A stretch of 64,000 nucleotides of DNA. Origin: CBFCZU01 sp965602635 (GTDB taxonomy: Bacteria > Planctomycetota > Phycisphaerae > SM23-33). The DNA lies in NCBI GenBank assembly GCA_965602635.1, contig CBFCZU010000001.1:1-64000 (forward strand). The letters are read 5' to 3'. Below are positions 35,868-45,023 of the stretch, one piece after another (the stretch's first letter is position 1; each line of letters opens with the position of its first letter). Made by a program: the position numbers and the translations under genes. The notes below the pieces were generated by a model. The model was not told where the DNA came from. It ran no database searches and saw only the letters and a list, made by a program, of their open reading frames with translations.

Positions 35868-37649
35868 ATGGCGGCAGAGCTTGCCAGGACGTTGCTGCGA
35901 CTGATCAACCCGGGTTCGATCACCGGGCCGATCTTCGGCAAGGAGCTGCGCGTCTCCAGCCGGCGGAAGCGGAACTACGTTGTGCGCACCGCTTACGTGG
36001 CCCTGATGGCGCTGTTCATTATCTTTACCTGGATGATGTCGATGGATGAGATAGGCTCGGCTTGGTCCAGGGTCCAGATGGCCCGGGTCGGCAGGTTCAT
36101 CGTCGCCGCCATCGTCTTGTTCCAGTTCTGCGCCACCCAACTGATCGTGGTGTGCATGTTCTCCACGGCGATCAGCGACGAGATATACCGCCGCACGCTG
36201 GGCCTGCTGATGACCACGCCCATCAACAGCTTCCAGATAATCATGGGCAAGCTCTTCAGCAAGCTGCTCCAGTTGCTGATCCTGCTGGCGATCAGCCTGC
36301 CGATGCTGGCGGTGGTGCGCGTCTTTGGCGGGGTGCCCTGGGAGTTCGTCGTCGCGGCCCTGTGCGTGACGGTCACCGCCGCGGTCTTCGCCGGGTCGGT
36401 CAGCATGTTCTTCTCCATCGGCAACCGCCGGGCCTACGTCGCCATCCTCAAGGCCATCTTCACTCTGCTGGCCCTGTTCCTGGTGGTTCCTTTCGTGACG
36501 GAGGCACTGTGGCGGCCTCGTCCGCAATGGCTGTCGATGGTGCTCACCTACGCCAACCCCTGGGGTGCGATGGCGAGGGTGTTTAGGAACTTCGTGTCGC
36601 CGTTCCCGGCGGCGCTCAGTTGGCAGGTGCACTGTCTGGTCATGCTGGGTGCCTCGGGGGCGGTGCTGGCAGTGTGCACGGCCGTGGTGCGCAAGGTCGG
36701 CCTGCGCCAGGCCACCAGCGAGGCGGGCCTGTTCGTGCGCCGCAGACAGCGCAGGCCCAAAGCCGCTGTCGCCGGCGGGGAGCAGGCGGCCGGACGCATC
36801 CGCCGCGTCCGGGGCTCGCCGGTCGTCTGGCGGGAGCTCCGCACGCCTATGTACCGAAGCAGGCTCAAGGGGATCATCGGCGCGGGCATGGTCATTGGCG
36901 GCCTGGGGGCGACATACCTGGCCTGCGCAGAGAGCCTCGACGCGGGAGTGACGCACTTGGTCTATGCGATCATCTTCATCGGCATCGGCGGCGTGGCCAC
37001 GGCCGTGCTGTCCGCCACAAGCATAACCTCCGAGAAAGAGGCCCGAACCCTCCCCATACTGCTGGGCACGCCGCTGAGCGACCTGCACCTCATCGCCGGA
37101 AAGGCCATGGGCGTCTTCCGCCGATGCGTGCCCGTCTGGCTGCTGCTGGGCGGGCACATGCTGCTGTTCACGATACTGGGGTTCGTGCACCCCATCGTCC
37201 TGGTCCACCTTGCCATGCTGGTTGTGTGGCTTGTCCTCTTCCTGACCGGCACGGGAATGTATTTCAGCGCCCGCCTGCGGCGAACGACCGCGGCGGTGAT
37301 GGCCAACCTCGGCCTGGGGCTGGCGCTGTGGGCCGTCCTGCCAATACTGCTGGGCCTGACGATGGCACTGTCCAAGGGCGATTCTGACTACATTAACATC
37401 GTTTTCTGCGCCAACCCGGTCGTCCAGGGGACCGTGGTTACCATCGCCGGTGCCGGCGAGGACCAAGCCTCTGAGTCGATCGAGGGCCTGGAGTACCACT
37501 GGCCCGATGATTCGGTGGGGCCCTACGCCGGCGCCCCCGGGGCGGGCGACACTACCGCCCGAATGTTCGTGAGCATCCTCGGCTACGGACTGGTGGGACT
37601 TGCCTTCGCCCTTCGGGCAAAGGCTCACCTCAGGCGGAAGCTCTTCTGA
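35868..37649 (+). CDS. ABC-2 type exporter permease
   Basis: 593 residues from the ATG at 35868. An open frame runs 132 bp further upstream, but through the hairpin repeat, so that extension is rejected. The N-terminal GPIFGKELRVSSRRKRNYVVR is followed by helices at about 30-50, 75-95, 120-145, 150-175, 190-210 and 245-265. A basic cytoplasmic linker near 290-330 separates these from a second half of about six helices. It should form the membrane channel for the ATPase upstream. The 200-bp repeat between the two partner genes may change their relative expression. Confidence 0.9.
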   Translation: MAAELARTLLRLINPGSITGPIFGKELRVSSRRKRNYVVRTAYVALMALFIIFTWMMSMDEIGSAWSRVQMARVGRFIVAAIVLFQFCATQLIVVCMFSTAISDEIYRRTLGLLMTTPINSFQIIMGKLFSKLLQLLILLAISLPMLAVVRVFGGVPWEFVVAALCVTVTAAVFAGSVSMFFSIGNRRAYVAILKAIFTLLALFLVVPFVTEALWRPRPQWLSMVLTYANPWGAMARVFRNFVSPFPAALSWQVHCLVMLGASGAVLAVCTAVVRKVGLRQATSEAGLFVRRRQRRPKAAVAGGEQAAGRIRRVRGSPVVWRELRTPMYRSRLKGIIGAGMVIGGLGATYLACAESLDAGVTHLVYAIIFIGIGGVATAVLSATSITSEKEARTLPILLGTPLSDLHLIAGKAMGVFRRCVPVWLLLGGHMLLFTILGFVHPIVLVHLAMLVVWLVLFLTGTGMYFSARLRRTTAAVMANLGLGLALWAVLPILLGLTMALSKGDSDYINIVFCANPVVQGTVVTIAGAGEDQASESIEGLEYHWPDDSVGPYAGAPGAGDTTARMFVSILGYGLVGLAFALRAKAHLRRKLF

Positions 37650-37737
37650 CGGCCGCGCCTCCCTCATTTGCCCTTTCGGGCCTTGCCTGCTGCGCTTCCC
37701 TCGATTACAAGCCGGGGGCCGCGGTTCATGAACGCTG

Positions 37738-38927
37738 GTGGGAGTGCGTTGGTTGAAGAACATCGCCAGGCTTTCGGCCAGGCGGTCGCTTCGCGTGGCG
37801 GGGCTGATGTCAGGCACCTCGGCCGACGGGGTGGACGTGGCCCTGGTGGACACCGGCCCCGCGAGCGTGAAGCTGCTGGCCTTTGAGACGTTCCCCTACC
37901 GGCCGGTGGTCCGTCGGGCGATTCTCGATCTCTGCGGGCAGGCGGCCCGGGCCGCCGACGTGTCCAGCCTGAACTTCCTGCTGGGCGAGGTATTCGCCTC
38001 GGCCGTGGTCGCCCTCGCGAGGCGCAGCGGCATTGACCTCAAGTCCATCGACCTGGTCGGCTCCCACGGGCAGACGGTCTGCCACCTCCCCGAAGGCCGC
38101 CGCCTGGCCGGGCGGCGGGTCCGCTCGACGCTCCAGATTGGCGAGCCGTGCGTGATCGCCGAGCGGACGGGCATCGCCACCGTGGCGGACTTCCGCCCGC
38201 GCGACGTTGCCGCCGGAGGCGAGGGCGCGCCGCTCGTGCCCTGCGCCGACTTCATGCTCTTCGCGGACTCCCGCCTCAACCGGGCCGTGCAGAACATCGG
38301 CGGCATCGCCAACGTCACCTTCCTGCCCGGCGGCTGCAAGATAGAGCAGGTCGTCGCCTTCGACACCGGGCCCGGAAACATGATCATCGACCGTGCGGCG
38401 GCTCGTCTAACCCGGGGGAAGCGGCGTTTCGACCGCGGCGGCAGGCTGGCGGCGGCGGGGGAGGTCAATAAGCCGCTGCTGGCCGAGCTGATGAGGCACC
38501 GGTTCCTGCGCCGTCGCCCGCCCAAGTCCACGGGCAGGGAGGAATTCGGCTGGGCGTTCGCCGACGATCTCTACCGCCGCGCCCGCCGCCGGCGGATCGC
38601 CCCGCGCGACATCCTGGCGACGGTGACGGCCTTCACCGCCGCCAGCATCGCCGAGGCGTACCGCCGCTTCCTGCGCGGCGAGGTGCACGAGGTGATCCTC
38701 TGCGGGGGCGGGGCGCGGAACCCGACGCTGGCAAGAATGTTGCGGGAGCGTCTGCATCCGGCGAAAGTCAGGATGTGCGATGAGTTCGGCATCAGCGCCG
38801 ACGCGAAGGAGGCCGTCTCCTTCGCCGTCCTCGCGGCAGCGACGGTCCGCGGCCAGGCCGGCAACGTCCCAGCCGCCACGGGCGCGCGCAGGCCCGTCGT
38901 GCTCGGCAAGATCATCCCGGCAGGAAC

Positions 38928-38931
<4 letters not shown>
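37738..38931 (+). CDS. anmK: Anhydro-N-acetylmuramic acid kinase
   Basis: Recycles 1,6-anhydro-MurNAc released from peptidoglycan, using ATP to give MurNAc-6-phosphate. The ATP-binding GLMSGTSADGVDVALVDTG is at about 21-39, followed by GSHGQTVCH, TVADFRPRDVAAGGEGAPLVP and VAFDTGPGNMIID, all family hallmarks. Length (397) is normal. The start is uncertain: GTG at 37738 gives MGVRWLKNIARL, and TTG at 37753 is also possible behind GGTGGGAG. The stop overlaps the murQ start as ATGA, so the two are coupled. Confidence 0.95.
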
Positions 38932-39872
<941 letters not shown>

Positions 39873-39873
39873 G

Positions 39874-41637
39874 TTGGCCGTCGTTGACTGGGTCATCGTC
39901 GCGGCGTACCTCGCCTTCGCAATGGCGGTGGGGCTGTTCTTTGCCCGTCGGGCGGGCAAGAGCACTAGCGAGTTCTTCATCTCCGGCCGGAACCTGCCCT
40001 GGTGGCTGGCGGGAACCTCCATGGTGGCCACGTCCTTCGCCGCCGACACGCCGCTGGTGGTCAGCGGCTGGGTCCGCGACGAGGGCATCAGCTTCAACTG
40101 GCTGTGGTGGTCCTTCGCCATCGGGGGCATGTTCAGCGTGTTTCTGCTGTCGCGCCTCTGGCGCCGGGCGGAGGTGGTCACCGACGTGGAGCTGAGCGAG
40201 CTTCGCTACGGCGGCCGGCCGGCGGCCGTGCTGAGGGCCGCACGCGGGGCCTACATGGCCATACCCGTGAACTGCATCACCCTGGCGTGGGTGATACTGG
40301 CGATGGCCAAGCTGATGAACGTGCTGCTCGACATCGACCCTGGCCTGTCTGTGGCCATCTGCCTCGTGCTGACAGTGGCGTACGCGGTCCTGTCGGGCTT
40401 CTGGGGAGTGGTGGTCACCGACCTGCTGCAATTCGTTCTGGCGATGGCCGGAGCGATAGGCCTGTGCGTGGTGACGGTAAGCAGGCTCGGCGGTCTGGCG
40501 GCCTTGCGGGCCAAAGCCGAGGCCGCAAGCCCGATGGGAGAGAGGCTCACGCACTTTTTCCCCAGGCCGCCGGCCGGGACCGGGCCCCTCCAGGCGGAGT
40601 TCTGGTCCGCGCCCATCTTCGCCTTCGCGGTGTTCATCTTCGTGCAGTGGTGGGCAAACAAGAACGCCGACGGCGGCGGAGTCGTCGTGCAGCGCATGTC
40701 CGCCGCAAAGGACGAAAGGCATTCGCTGCTGGCGACACTGTGGTTCAACATCGCTAACTACGCCCTCCGCCCATGGCCGTGGATACTCGTGGCGCTCGGA
40801 TCGGTCGTGCTCTTCCCCGAAGTCAAGGGCGAGGATGCGTATCCTCGCATGATCAAGGAACTCGCCGTGCCCGGGCTGATGGGAGTGATGATCGCCTCCT
40901 TCCTCGGAGCGTTCATGTCCACCGTGGACACGCACCTGAACCTCTCTGCCGCGTACATCGTCAACGACGTTTACAGGCGGATGATCCGCAGGGACGCGTC
41001 GGATAAGCACTACGTGCTGGTCTCGCGAGTCGCCTCGGTGGGCTTCATGCTCCTGGCGGGCGCGATCGCCCGGGGTAGCGATTCCATCTCCGGGCTGTTC
41101 GTTTTCCTGCTGGCCTTTACCTCCGGGATCGGGCTGGTGCTGATCCTGCGCTGGTTCTGGTGGCGGATCAACGCCTGGTCGGAGCTTTCGGCCATGATCG
41201 CCTCGGCGGTGATAGCCAGCGGGCTCTATGTGCTGAAGGGCTACGTATACCCCGAGCAGCTTGGTTGGCTGACCAAGCAGCACATTCTGGCGATTACGGT
41301 CGCCGGCTCGACGGTCGTCTGGGTGGCAGTGACGTTCCTGACCGCCCCGGTGGCCGAGGAGAAGCTGGTGGCGTTCTACCGGAAGGTGCGGCCGTACGGG
41401 GCCTGGGGCCGCGTCGCCGCTGCCAGCGGCGTAACGCCGCCCAAGGGGCTGGGGCGGATGCTCACAAGCTGGCTGGCCGGGTCGGTCATGGTGCTGGCCG
41501 CGACGTTCGCCGCCGGCAAGTTCCTGCTCGCCTCGCCGGGCGAGGGGTGCGTGTACCTCACCCTGGCAGCCGGTGGGGCAGTCGTCGTCTGGCTGGACCT
41601 CCGCGGGCAGGGCAAGGGACCCGTCGCCGGGGGGTAG
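39874..41637 (+). CDS. Sodium:solute symporter (SSS family)
   Basis: 587 residues with about 13-14 membrane helices; SSS landmarks include ARRAGKSTSEFFISGRNLPWW near 30 and the AFMSTVDTHLN segment near 350. The start is TTG at 39874, with GGAGGT seven bases upstream inside the murQ end. The family carries sugars, sialic acid, amino acids or other solutes with Na+. Its place directly after anmK-murQ suggests uptake of an amino sugar or muropeptide-derived sugar, which is inference. Transcription probably ends before the tRNA promoter. Confidence 0.92.
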   Translation: MAVVDWVIVAAYLAFAMAVGLFFARRAGKSTSEFFISGRNLPWWLAGTSMVATSFAADTPLVVSGWVRDEGISFNWLWWSFAIGGMFSVFLLSRLWRRAEVVTDVELSELRYGGRPAAVLRAARGAYMAIPVNCITLAWVILAMAKLMNVLLDIDPGLSVAICLVLTVAYAVLSGFWGVVVTDLLQFVLAMAGAIGLCVVTVSRLGGLAALRAKAEAASPMGERLTHFFPRPPAGTGPLQAEFWSAPIFAFAVFIFVQWWANKNADGGGVVVQRMSAAKDERHSLLATLWFNIANYALRPWPWILVALGSVVLFPEVKGEDAYPRMIKELAVPGLMGVMIASFLGAFMSTVDTHLNLSAAYIVNDVYRRMIRRDASDKHYVLVSRVASVGFMLLAGAIARGSDSISGLFVFLLAFTSGIGLVLILRWFWWRINAWSELSAMIASAVIASGLYVLKGYVYPEQLGWLTKQHILAITVAGSTVVWVAVTFLTAPVAEEKLVAFYRKVRPYGAWGRVAAASGVTPPKGLGRMLTSWLAGSVMVLAATFAAGKFLLASPGEGCVYLTLAAGGAVVVWLDLRGQGKGPVAGG

Positions 41638-41667
41638 GTGGTGCTGTCGGCGGCGTGTCGTCAGCCC

Positions 41668-41696
41668 TTGCAGAACGCGGCCAGATGTGTTATACG
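41668..41696 (+). promoter_or_regulatory. Sigma-70 type promoter of tRNA-Arg
   Basis: TTGCAG at 41668-41673 and TATACG at 41691-41696 are separated by exactly 17 bp. Transcription would start near 41703, about 13 bases before the tRNA. Confidence 0.75.
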
Positions 41697-41715
41697 ATCG
41701 TGCAGCTAATCCCAG

Positions 41716-41789
<74 letters not shown>

Positions 41790-41796
41790 TTTCCGC

Positions 41797-41826
41797 AAGT
41801 CCCTGTCAGTCAGGGACTTTCTCTTT
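41797..41826 (+). terminator. Intrinsic terminator of tRNA-Arg
   Basis: Nine-base-pair stem AAGTCCCTG/CAGGGACTT with loop TCAGT, followed by a TCTCTTT tail, 7 nt after the tRNA end. Confidence 0.85.
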
Positions 41827-41837
41827 GGGCCGGCAGC

Positions 41838-43131
41838 TGTCCTTCCCGAAAACCTCATCCGCACAGGAAGCAACGGCCTTGCGGGCTTGACTGTGGGGCC
41901 GGCGGGGATGATCGGCGCGTGATCGGAGTGGTCGGCGATGCCGGGGGCGCTTGAGCATGGCCAAATCTGGGCATGGCGCATGGTTCTCTCGTGTGCCAGA
42001 CGGGACAGGATTGATGCGGGTCCGCTACGCCGCTCTCGTGTAGCGGTGGTGCAGACCACCGAGATACGCCTTGGCTACGACCTTGCCCTGCGCCGGCGGG
42101 CAGACAGGCCGAGTAAACGGCGAGTTGCGTTCCAGCGACAGGTGCAACCGCGCCTCGTGATAATAGGTGAAGAATTCGGACAGCGTGCGGCGTAGATGAT
42201 CCTCGTTCAGCACGATCAGGTGGTCCAGGCATTCACGGCGGATGGATCCGATCAGACGTTCCACGTAGGGATTCTGCCAAGGAGCCCGTGGCGCAATGAG
42301 CACTTCCTCGATCCCCATGTGCTCCACCCGGTCACGGAAGTCCTGGCCGTAGATGCCGTCGCGGTCGCGAAGCAGAAAACGAGGAACTTGGTCGTAAGGA
42401 AATGCCTCTACGATCTGCTGAGCAGCCCACTGGGCGGTGGGGTTGGCCGTCACGTTGAAGTGGACCGCTTGGCGGCGATCATGCCGCAGGATGAGGAAGA
42501 CGTACAGCACGCGGAACGTCACCGTCGGAACCGTGAAGAAGTCGACGGCCGCGATCTGGCGGGCGTGATTCTTCAGGAAGGTTCGCCAGTTCTGGGAAGG
42601 CGCCTTGGGCTGTCGGATCATGTACTTGGCGACCGTGGATTCGGCCACCGCGTGGCCCAGCAGAAGCAACTCGGATAGAATCCGCGGGGTGCCCCACATC
42701 GGGTTCTCGCGAGACATGCTGACCTTCTCCACGAATGGTGGGCGCGGAGCTTGTGGTTATCCGGTCATGCTTTCGAACTCGGCGGGGCTGACGTAGCCCA
42801 GCGTCTCGGGCTGGACAAGGGCCAGCGCTGACCGCCAACCTGACCAGAGCCTCGACAGCCAGACCCAGAAGATCCGGTCCCGCGTGCGGAGTTTGGGGCG
42901 CTTGACGGAGCGCTGGAGCACAGCGATCTAGCGCCGCAGGGCCAGGTTCTCGGCCATTAGTGCGGCACGACCGGCAAAGAAGCCTCGAACGAACAACCAC
43001 ACTGCCTGAAGAACGGCCATCCCTGAACCTCCGTTGCCGAGATAAACAGCCGGATCCTACGGCCGATGAGGCTCTGCGGCAACGGTGCAAGCCCTTCACC
43101 TGCAAGGTGGACGGAGTTTTCGGGAGGGACA
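41838..43131 (-). mobile_element. Decayed insertion sequence (IS3-like integrase core)
   Basis: The left end at 41838 reads TGTCCTTCCCGAAAAC. The right end, read on the minus strand from 43131, is TGTCCCTCCCGAAAAC, and weaker matching continues for about 10 more bases. These terminal inverted repeats enclose 1294 bp with a single minus-strand transposase pseudogene. No clear target-site duplication is visible. The left end lies 11 bp past the tRNA-Arg terminator. A lone copy of the right-end repeat is found at 55347-55380. Confidence 0.8.
42025..43020 (-). pseudogene. Transposase pseudogene, rve/DDE integrase core
   Basis: Reading on the minus strand from ATG at 43020 (behind GGAGG), the frame encodes an IS transposase N-terminus (MAVLQAVWLFVRGFFAGRAA ... 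LALRR). It hits a TAG at 42928-42930 where Gln is expected (RR*IAVLQRSVK) and continues in frame to VQPET. The segment LGYVSPAEFESMTG and a TAA at 42757-42759 then replace the usual linker. The same frame resumes with SRENPMWGTPRI and an intact DDE core: AAVDFFTVP, LRDRDGIYGQDF and PWQNPYVERLIGSIRREC. LGYVSPAEFE looks like the C-terminus of another IS3-type transposase, so the gene seems chimeric. It is not expected to be active. Confidence 0.85.
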
Positions 43132-43227
43132 GGTGTGCGCTTGGCTCATAGTCGCCCGGCATGGCAGCGGCTCTGGCCCGCCCCTTGGACAATCAAGAAA
43201 ACCTGCCCAACTCAGGTGATCACCCGA

Positions 43228-43255
43228 TTGACAGAAACAGGATTCATGATATGAT
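43228..43255 (+). promoter_or_regulatory. Strong sigma-70 type promoter
   Basis: Consensus TTGACA at 43228-43233 and TATGAT at 43250-43255, spacing 16 bp. The spacer and flanks form an interrupted inverted repeat (GACAGAA...TTCTGTC), which could be an operator. A transcript from about 43262 would run 440 nt before the first PEP-CTERM gene. Confidence 0.7.
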
Positions 43256-43261
43256 TCTGTC

Positions 43262-43703
43262 TCAGTGAGGGGCCTCATTGCCGGGGCCATGCCTACTCGG
43301 AGGGTAGTTCCGTCCCGAAGGGACCAGCTCAATCGCTCAGCGGTGTTGTTGTGCGCTGAGGAGCGGGTCGCTCACCCGCCTTCGCCGACGCTTCGGCGGG
43401 CGGGCCTGTTTCGTCAGCCTGAATCGGCTCAGGGCGGACGGTCCGCGCTGGACTAAACGGCTGGAATGGCCCCCAGCCGGGGAACACGGCAGGCATGAGG
43501 ACGCTTCGCCCGTGAGAAGCCGACGCTTGCACGCGGAGCTTTCAGCGATGAAGGCCCACGCCGGTCGTCGGGAGAAGGCCACATGGGGAATGGCGGTTCA
43601 CCTTAGGCCGGTGCGGTTGGTGGCGGATTCCGTCCTGGAACTGTCCACAGCGCCGCGGTGTCGCTGCGCCTGACCTATCGGCCGGAGAGAACAGGAGAGG
43701 GAG
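43262..43703 (+). ncRNA. Long candidate structured leader upstream of a PEP-CTERM gene
   Basis: No coding sequence is convincing. Local hairpins are dense: 43293-43307 (CTACTC/GGGTAG), 43312-43324 (GTCCC-GAA-GGGAC), 43336-43360 (CTCAGCG/CGCTGAG), a GC-rich fold near 43365-43405 and a GCGGAC/GTCCGC palindrome near 43435. It is the presumed 5' leader of the gene at 43704, from the promoter at 43228. It did not match any riboswitch, RNase P, tmRNA or SRP signature I know. A structured RNA is therefore a proposal. Confidence 0.35.
43336..43360. repeat. CTCAGCG-N11-CGCTGAG hairpin, copy 1
   Basis: Exact 7-bp arms around GTGTTGTTGTG. The same 25-nt sequence is found at 50940-50964, with close relatives at 52198-52222 and 46933-46958. 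Here it lies in the leader of the first PEP-CTERM gene. Confidence 0.85.
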
Positions 43704-44780
43704 ATGGCAACGAGGAGCCTTGAACTTCGGTTTTGGGGTGGCGCTGCGTTCGTGCTCGCCGTGCTGGCGGGCACTTCCCAGCTCGGCGCGATCAACTACA
43801 CGGTCACGAAAGTCGCCGACAGCGGTCAGAGCGTCGTACTAGCGGAAAACCCGTACGGAGAGATTGCCTTCAGTACGAACGGAGTGATGCTGTACTCAGA
43901 CGGGGAAGTGCATGACGTGGGGCCCACCCCGCAGTACTACGCCGGTCCGGACATCAACTCCTCCGGCATGGTCGTGTTCTGGGGCTGGCCGGGCGACACT
44001 TCCCGGGGCGGGGTCTGGCTGTATGACCCCGCGGCAGGGACGACGAACATCAGCGACGATCCCACGGCGCGCTATCCCAAGATCAACGATTCGGGGACGA
44101 TCGTCTGGCAAGAACAGGGCGGCATCTGGAAGTATCACAACGGTCAGATCGGCTCCGTCGCACCGGACGGAACGGATCCGGAAATCGGCAACGGCGGTCA
44201 TATCGCGTGGGTAACCGCGGCGCATAGGTTACAGATCACCGACGGCGTCTCCACAGAGACCTTGCCGCAAACGGTGGTGCACCACTGGAAGGTGAGCATC
44301 AACTCATCGGGACAGGCTGCCTACGCCGCGCAGGAAGGCGGCGGCTACTCCACGTACCTATATGATGGCACCGAGGCCATCCGGGTAGGGAACGGTGGCC
44401 AAAGCTGCCCCCAGCCCAAGATCAACGACGGGGGAGACGTTCTCTACGCCCTGGAAGATGGGAACGACGATGTCCTTGTCCTGCGCCGCGAATCGGGTGA
44501 AGAGGTCGAACTGCACCGATCAAGCTGGTCAGGGATCAACGGCTTCGACCTGAACAATCTCGGCAACTCCGTCTACTACGCCGACTACTCCAACCTGACC
44601 GTCGTGATAGGCCAGGAGCGGACCTACCTGCCCGGCTCGGCCTCCTATGTGAACATCAACGACCACAACTTTGTCGCCTGGGCACGAGACGGCGTCTACC
44701 TGGCGGTCCCCGAACCCGCCACGCTGTCGCTGCTGGCGATTGGGGGGCTGGCACTGATCAGGCGTCGAAGAAGGAAGTAG
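43704..44780 (+). CDS. PEP-CTERM surface protein, beta-propeller-like
   Basis: 358 residues. A signal peptide (RFWGGAAFVLAVLAGTSQLGA) is followed by repeated blades with an INxSGxxxY or INDxGxxxY theme (about every 45 residues, for example ISINSSG, KINDGGDVLY, DLNNLGNSVYY). The end VPEPATLSLLAIGG plus RRRRRK is a full PEP-CTERM sorting signal. Such proteins are cut and anchored by exosortase/archaeosortase-type enzymes during export; none is in the window. The ATG is preceded by AGGAGAGGGAG. It is the first gene behind the strong promoter at 43228. Confidence 0.9.
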   Translation: MATRSLELRFWGGAAFVLAVLAGTSQLGAINYTVTKVADSGQSVVLAENPYGEIAFSTNGVMLYSDGEVHDVGPTPQYYAGPDINSSGMVVFWGWPGDTSRGGVWLYDPAAGTTNISDDPTARYPKINDSGTIVWQEQGGIWKYHNGQIGSVAPDGTDPEIGNGGHIAWVTAAHRLQITDGVSTETLPQTVVHHWKVSINSSGQAAYAAQEGGGYSTYLYDGTEAIRVGNGGQSCPQPKINDGGDVLYALEDGNDDVLVLRRESGEEVELHRSSWSGINGFDLNNLGNSVYYADYSNLTVVIGQERTYLPGSASYVNINDHNFVAWARDGVYLAVPEPATLSLLAIGGLALIRRRRRK

Positions 44781-45023
44781 CAGCGAGAGGGTGTCGCAAT
44801 GCCGAGGAGCCTTGAGGGACAAGTATCACACACATGCTCCGACCTCCGCTCGGGGAAGCGGCGGAGTGGCCGGCTGAGCCTTCCCCGCCAGTGGTTCGGC
44901 GGGCGCCGGCCAAAGTCGAGGGGCAGGGCGAGTCTCGCTCGTTCGTCCCTTCCTGCCTGGCCCGCACGGGCGAGGTTCCGAGTCACGCATCCTATAGCTG
45001 GAATCTTCTGAAAGGTCACCGCA

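Noticed and set aside
42479..43192. 237-codon minus-strand frame over the IS
   Set aside because: It is out of frame with the transposase pseudogene, whose conserved motifs lie in the other frame.
43262..43703. RNase P, tmRNA, SRP RNA or c-di-GMP riboswitch in the PEP-CTERM leader
   Set aside because: None of the conserved sequence cores of these RNAs could be found by eye.
44799..45011. Small frame MPRSLEGQVSHTCSDL between two PEP-CTERM genes
   Set aside because: It shares 13 nt with the start of the gene at 43704 but has no signal peptide or domain; probably chance or debris.
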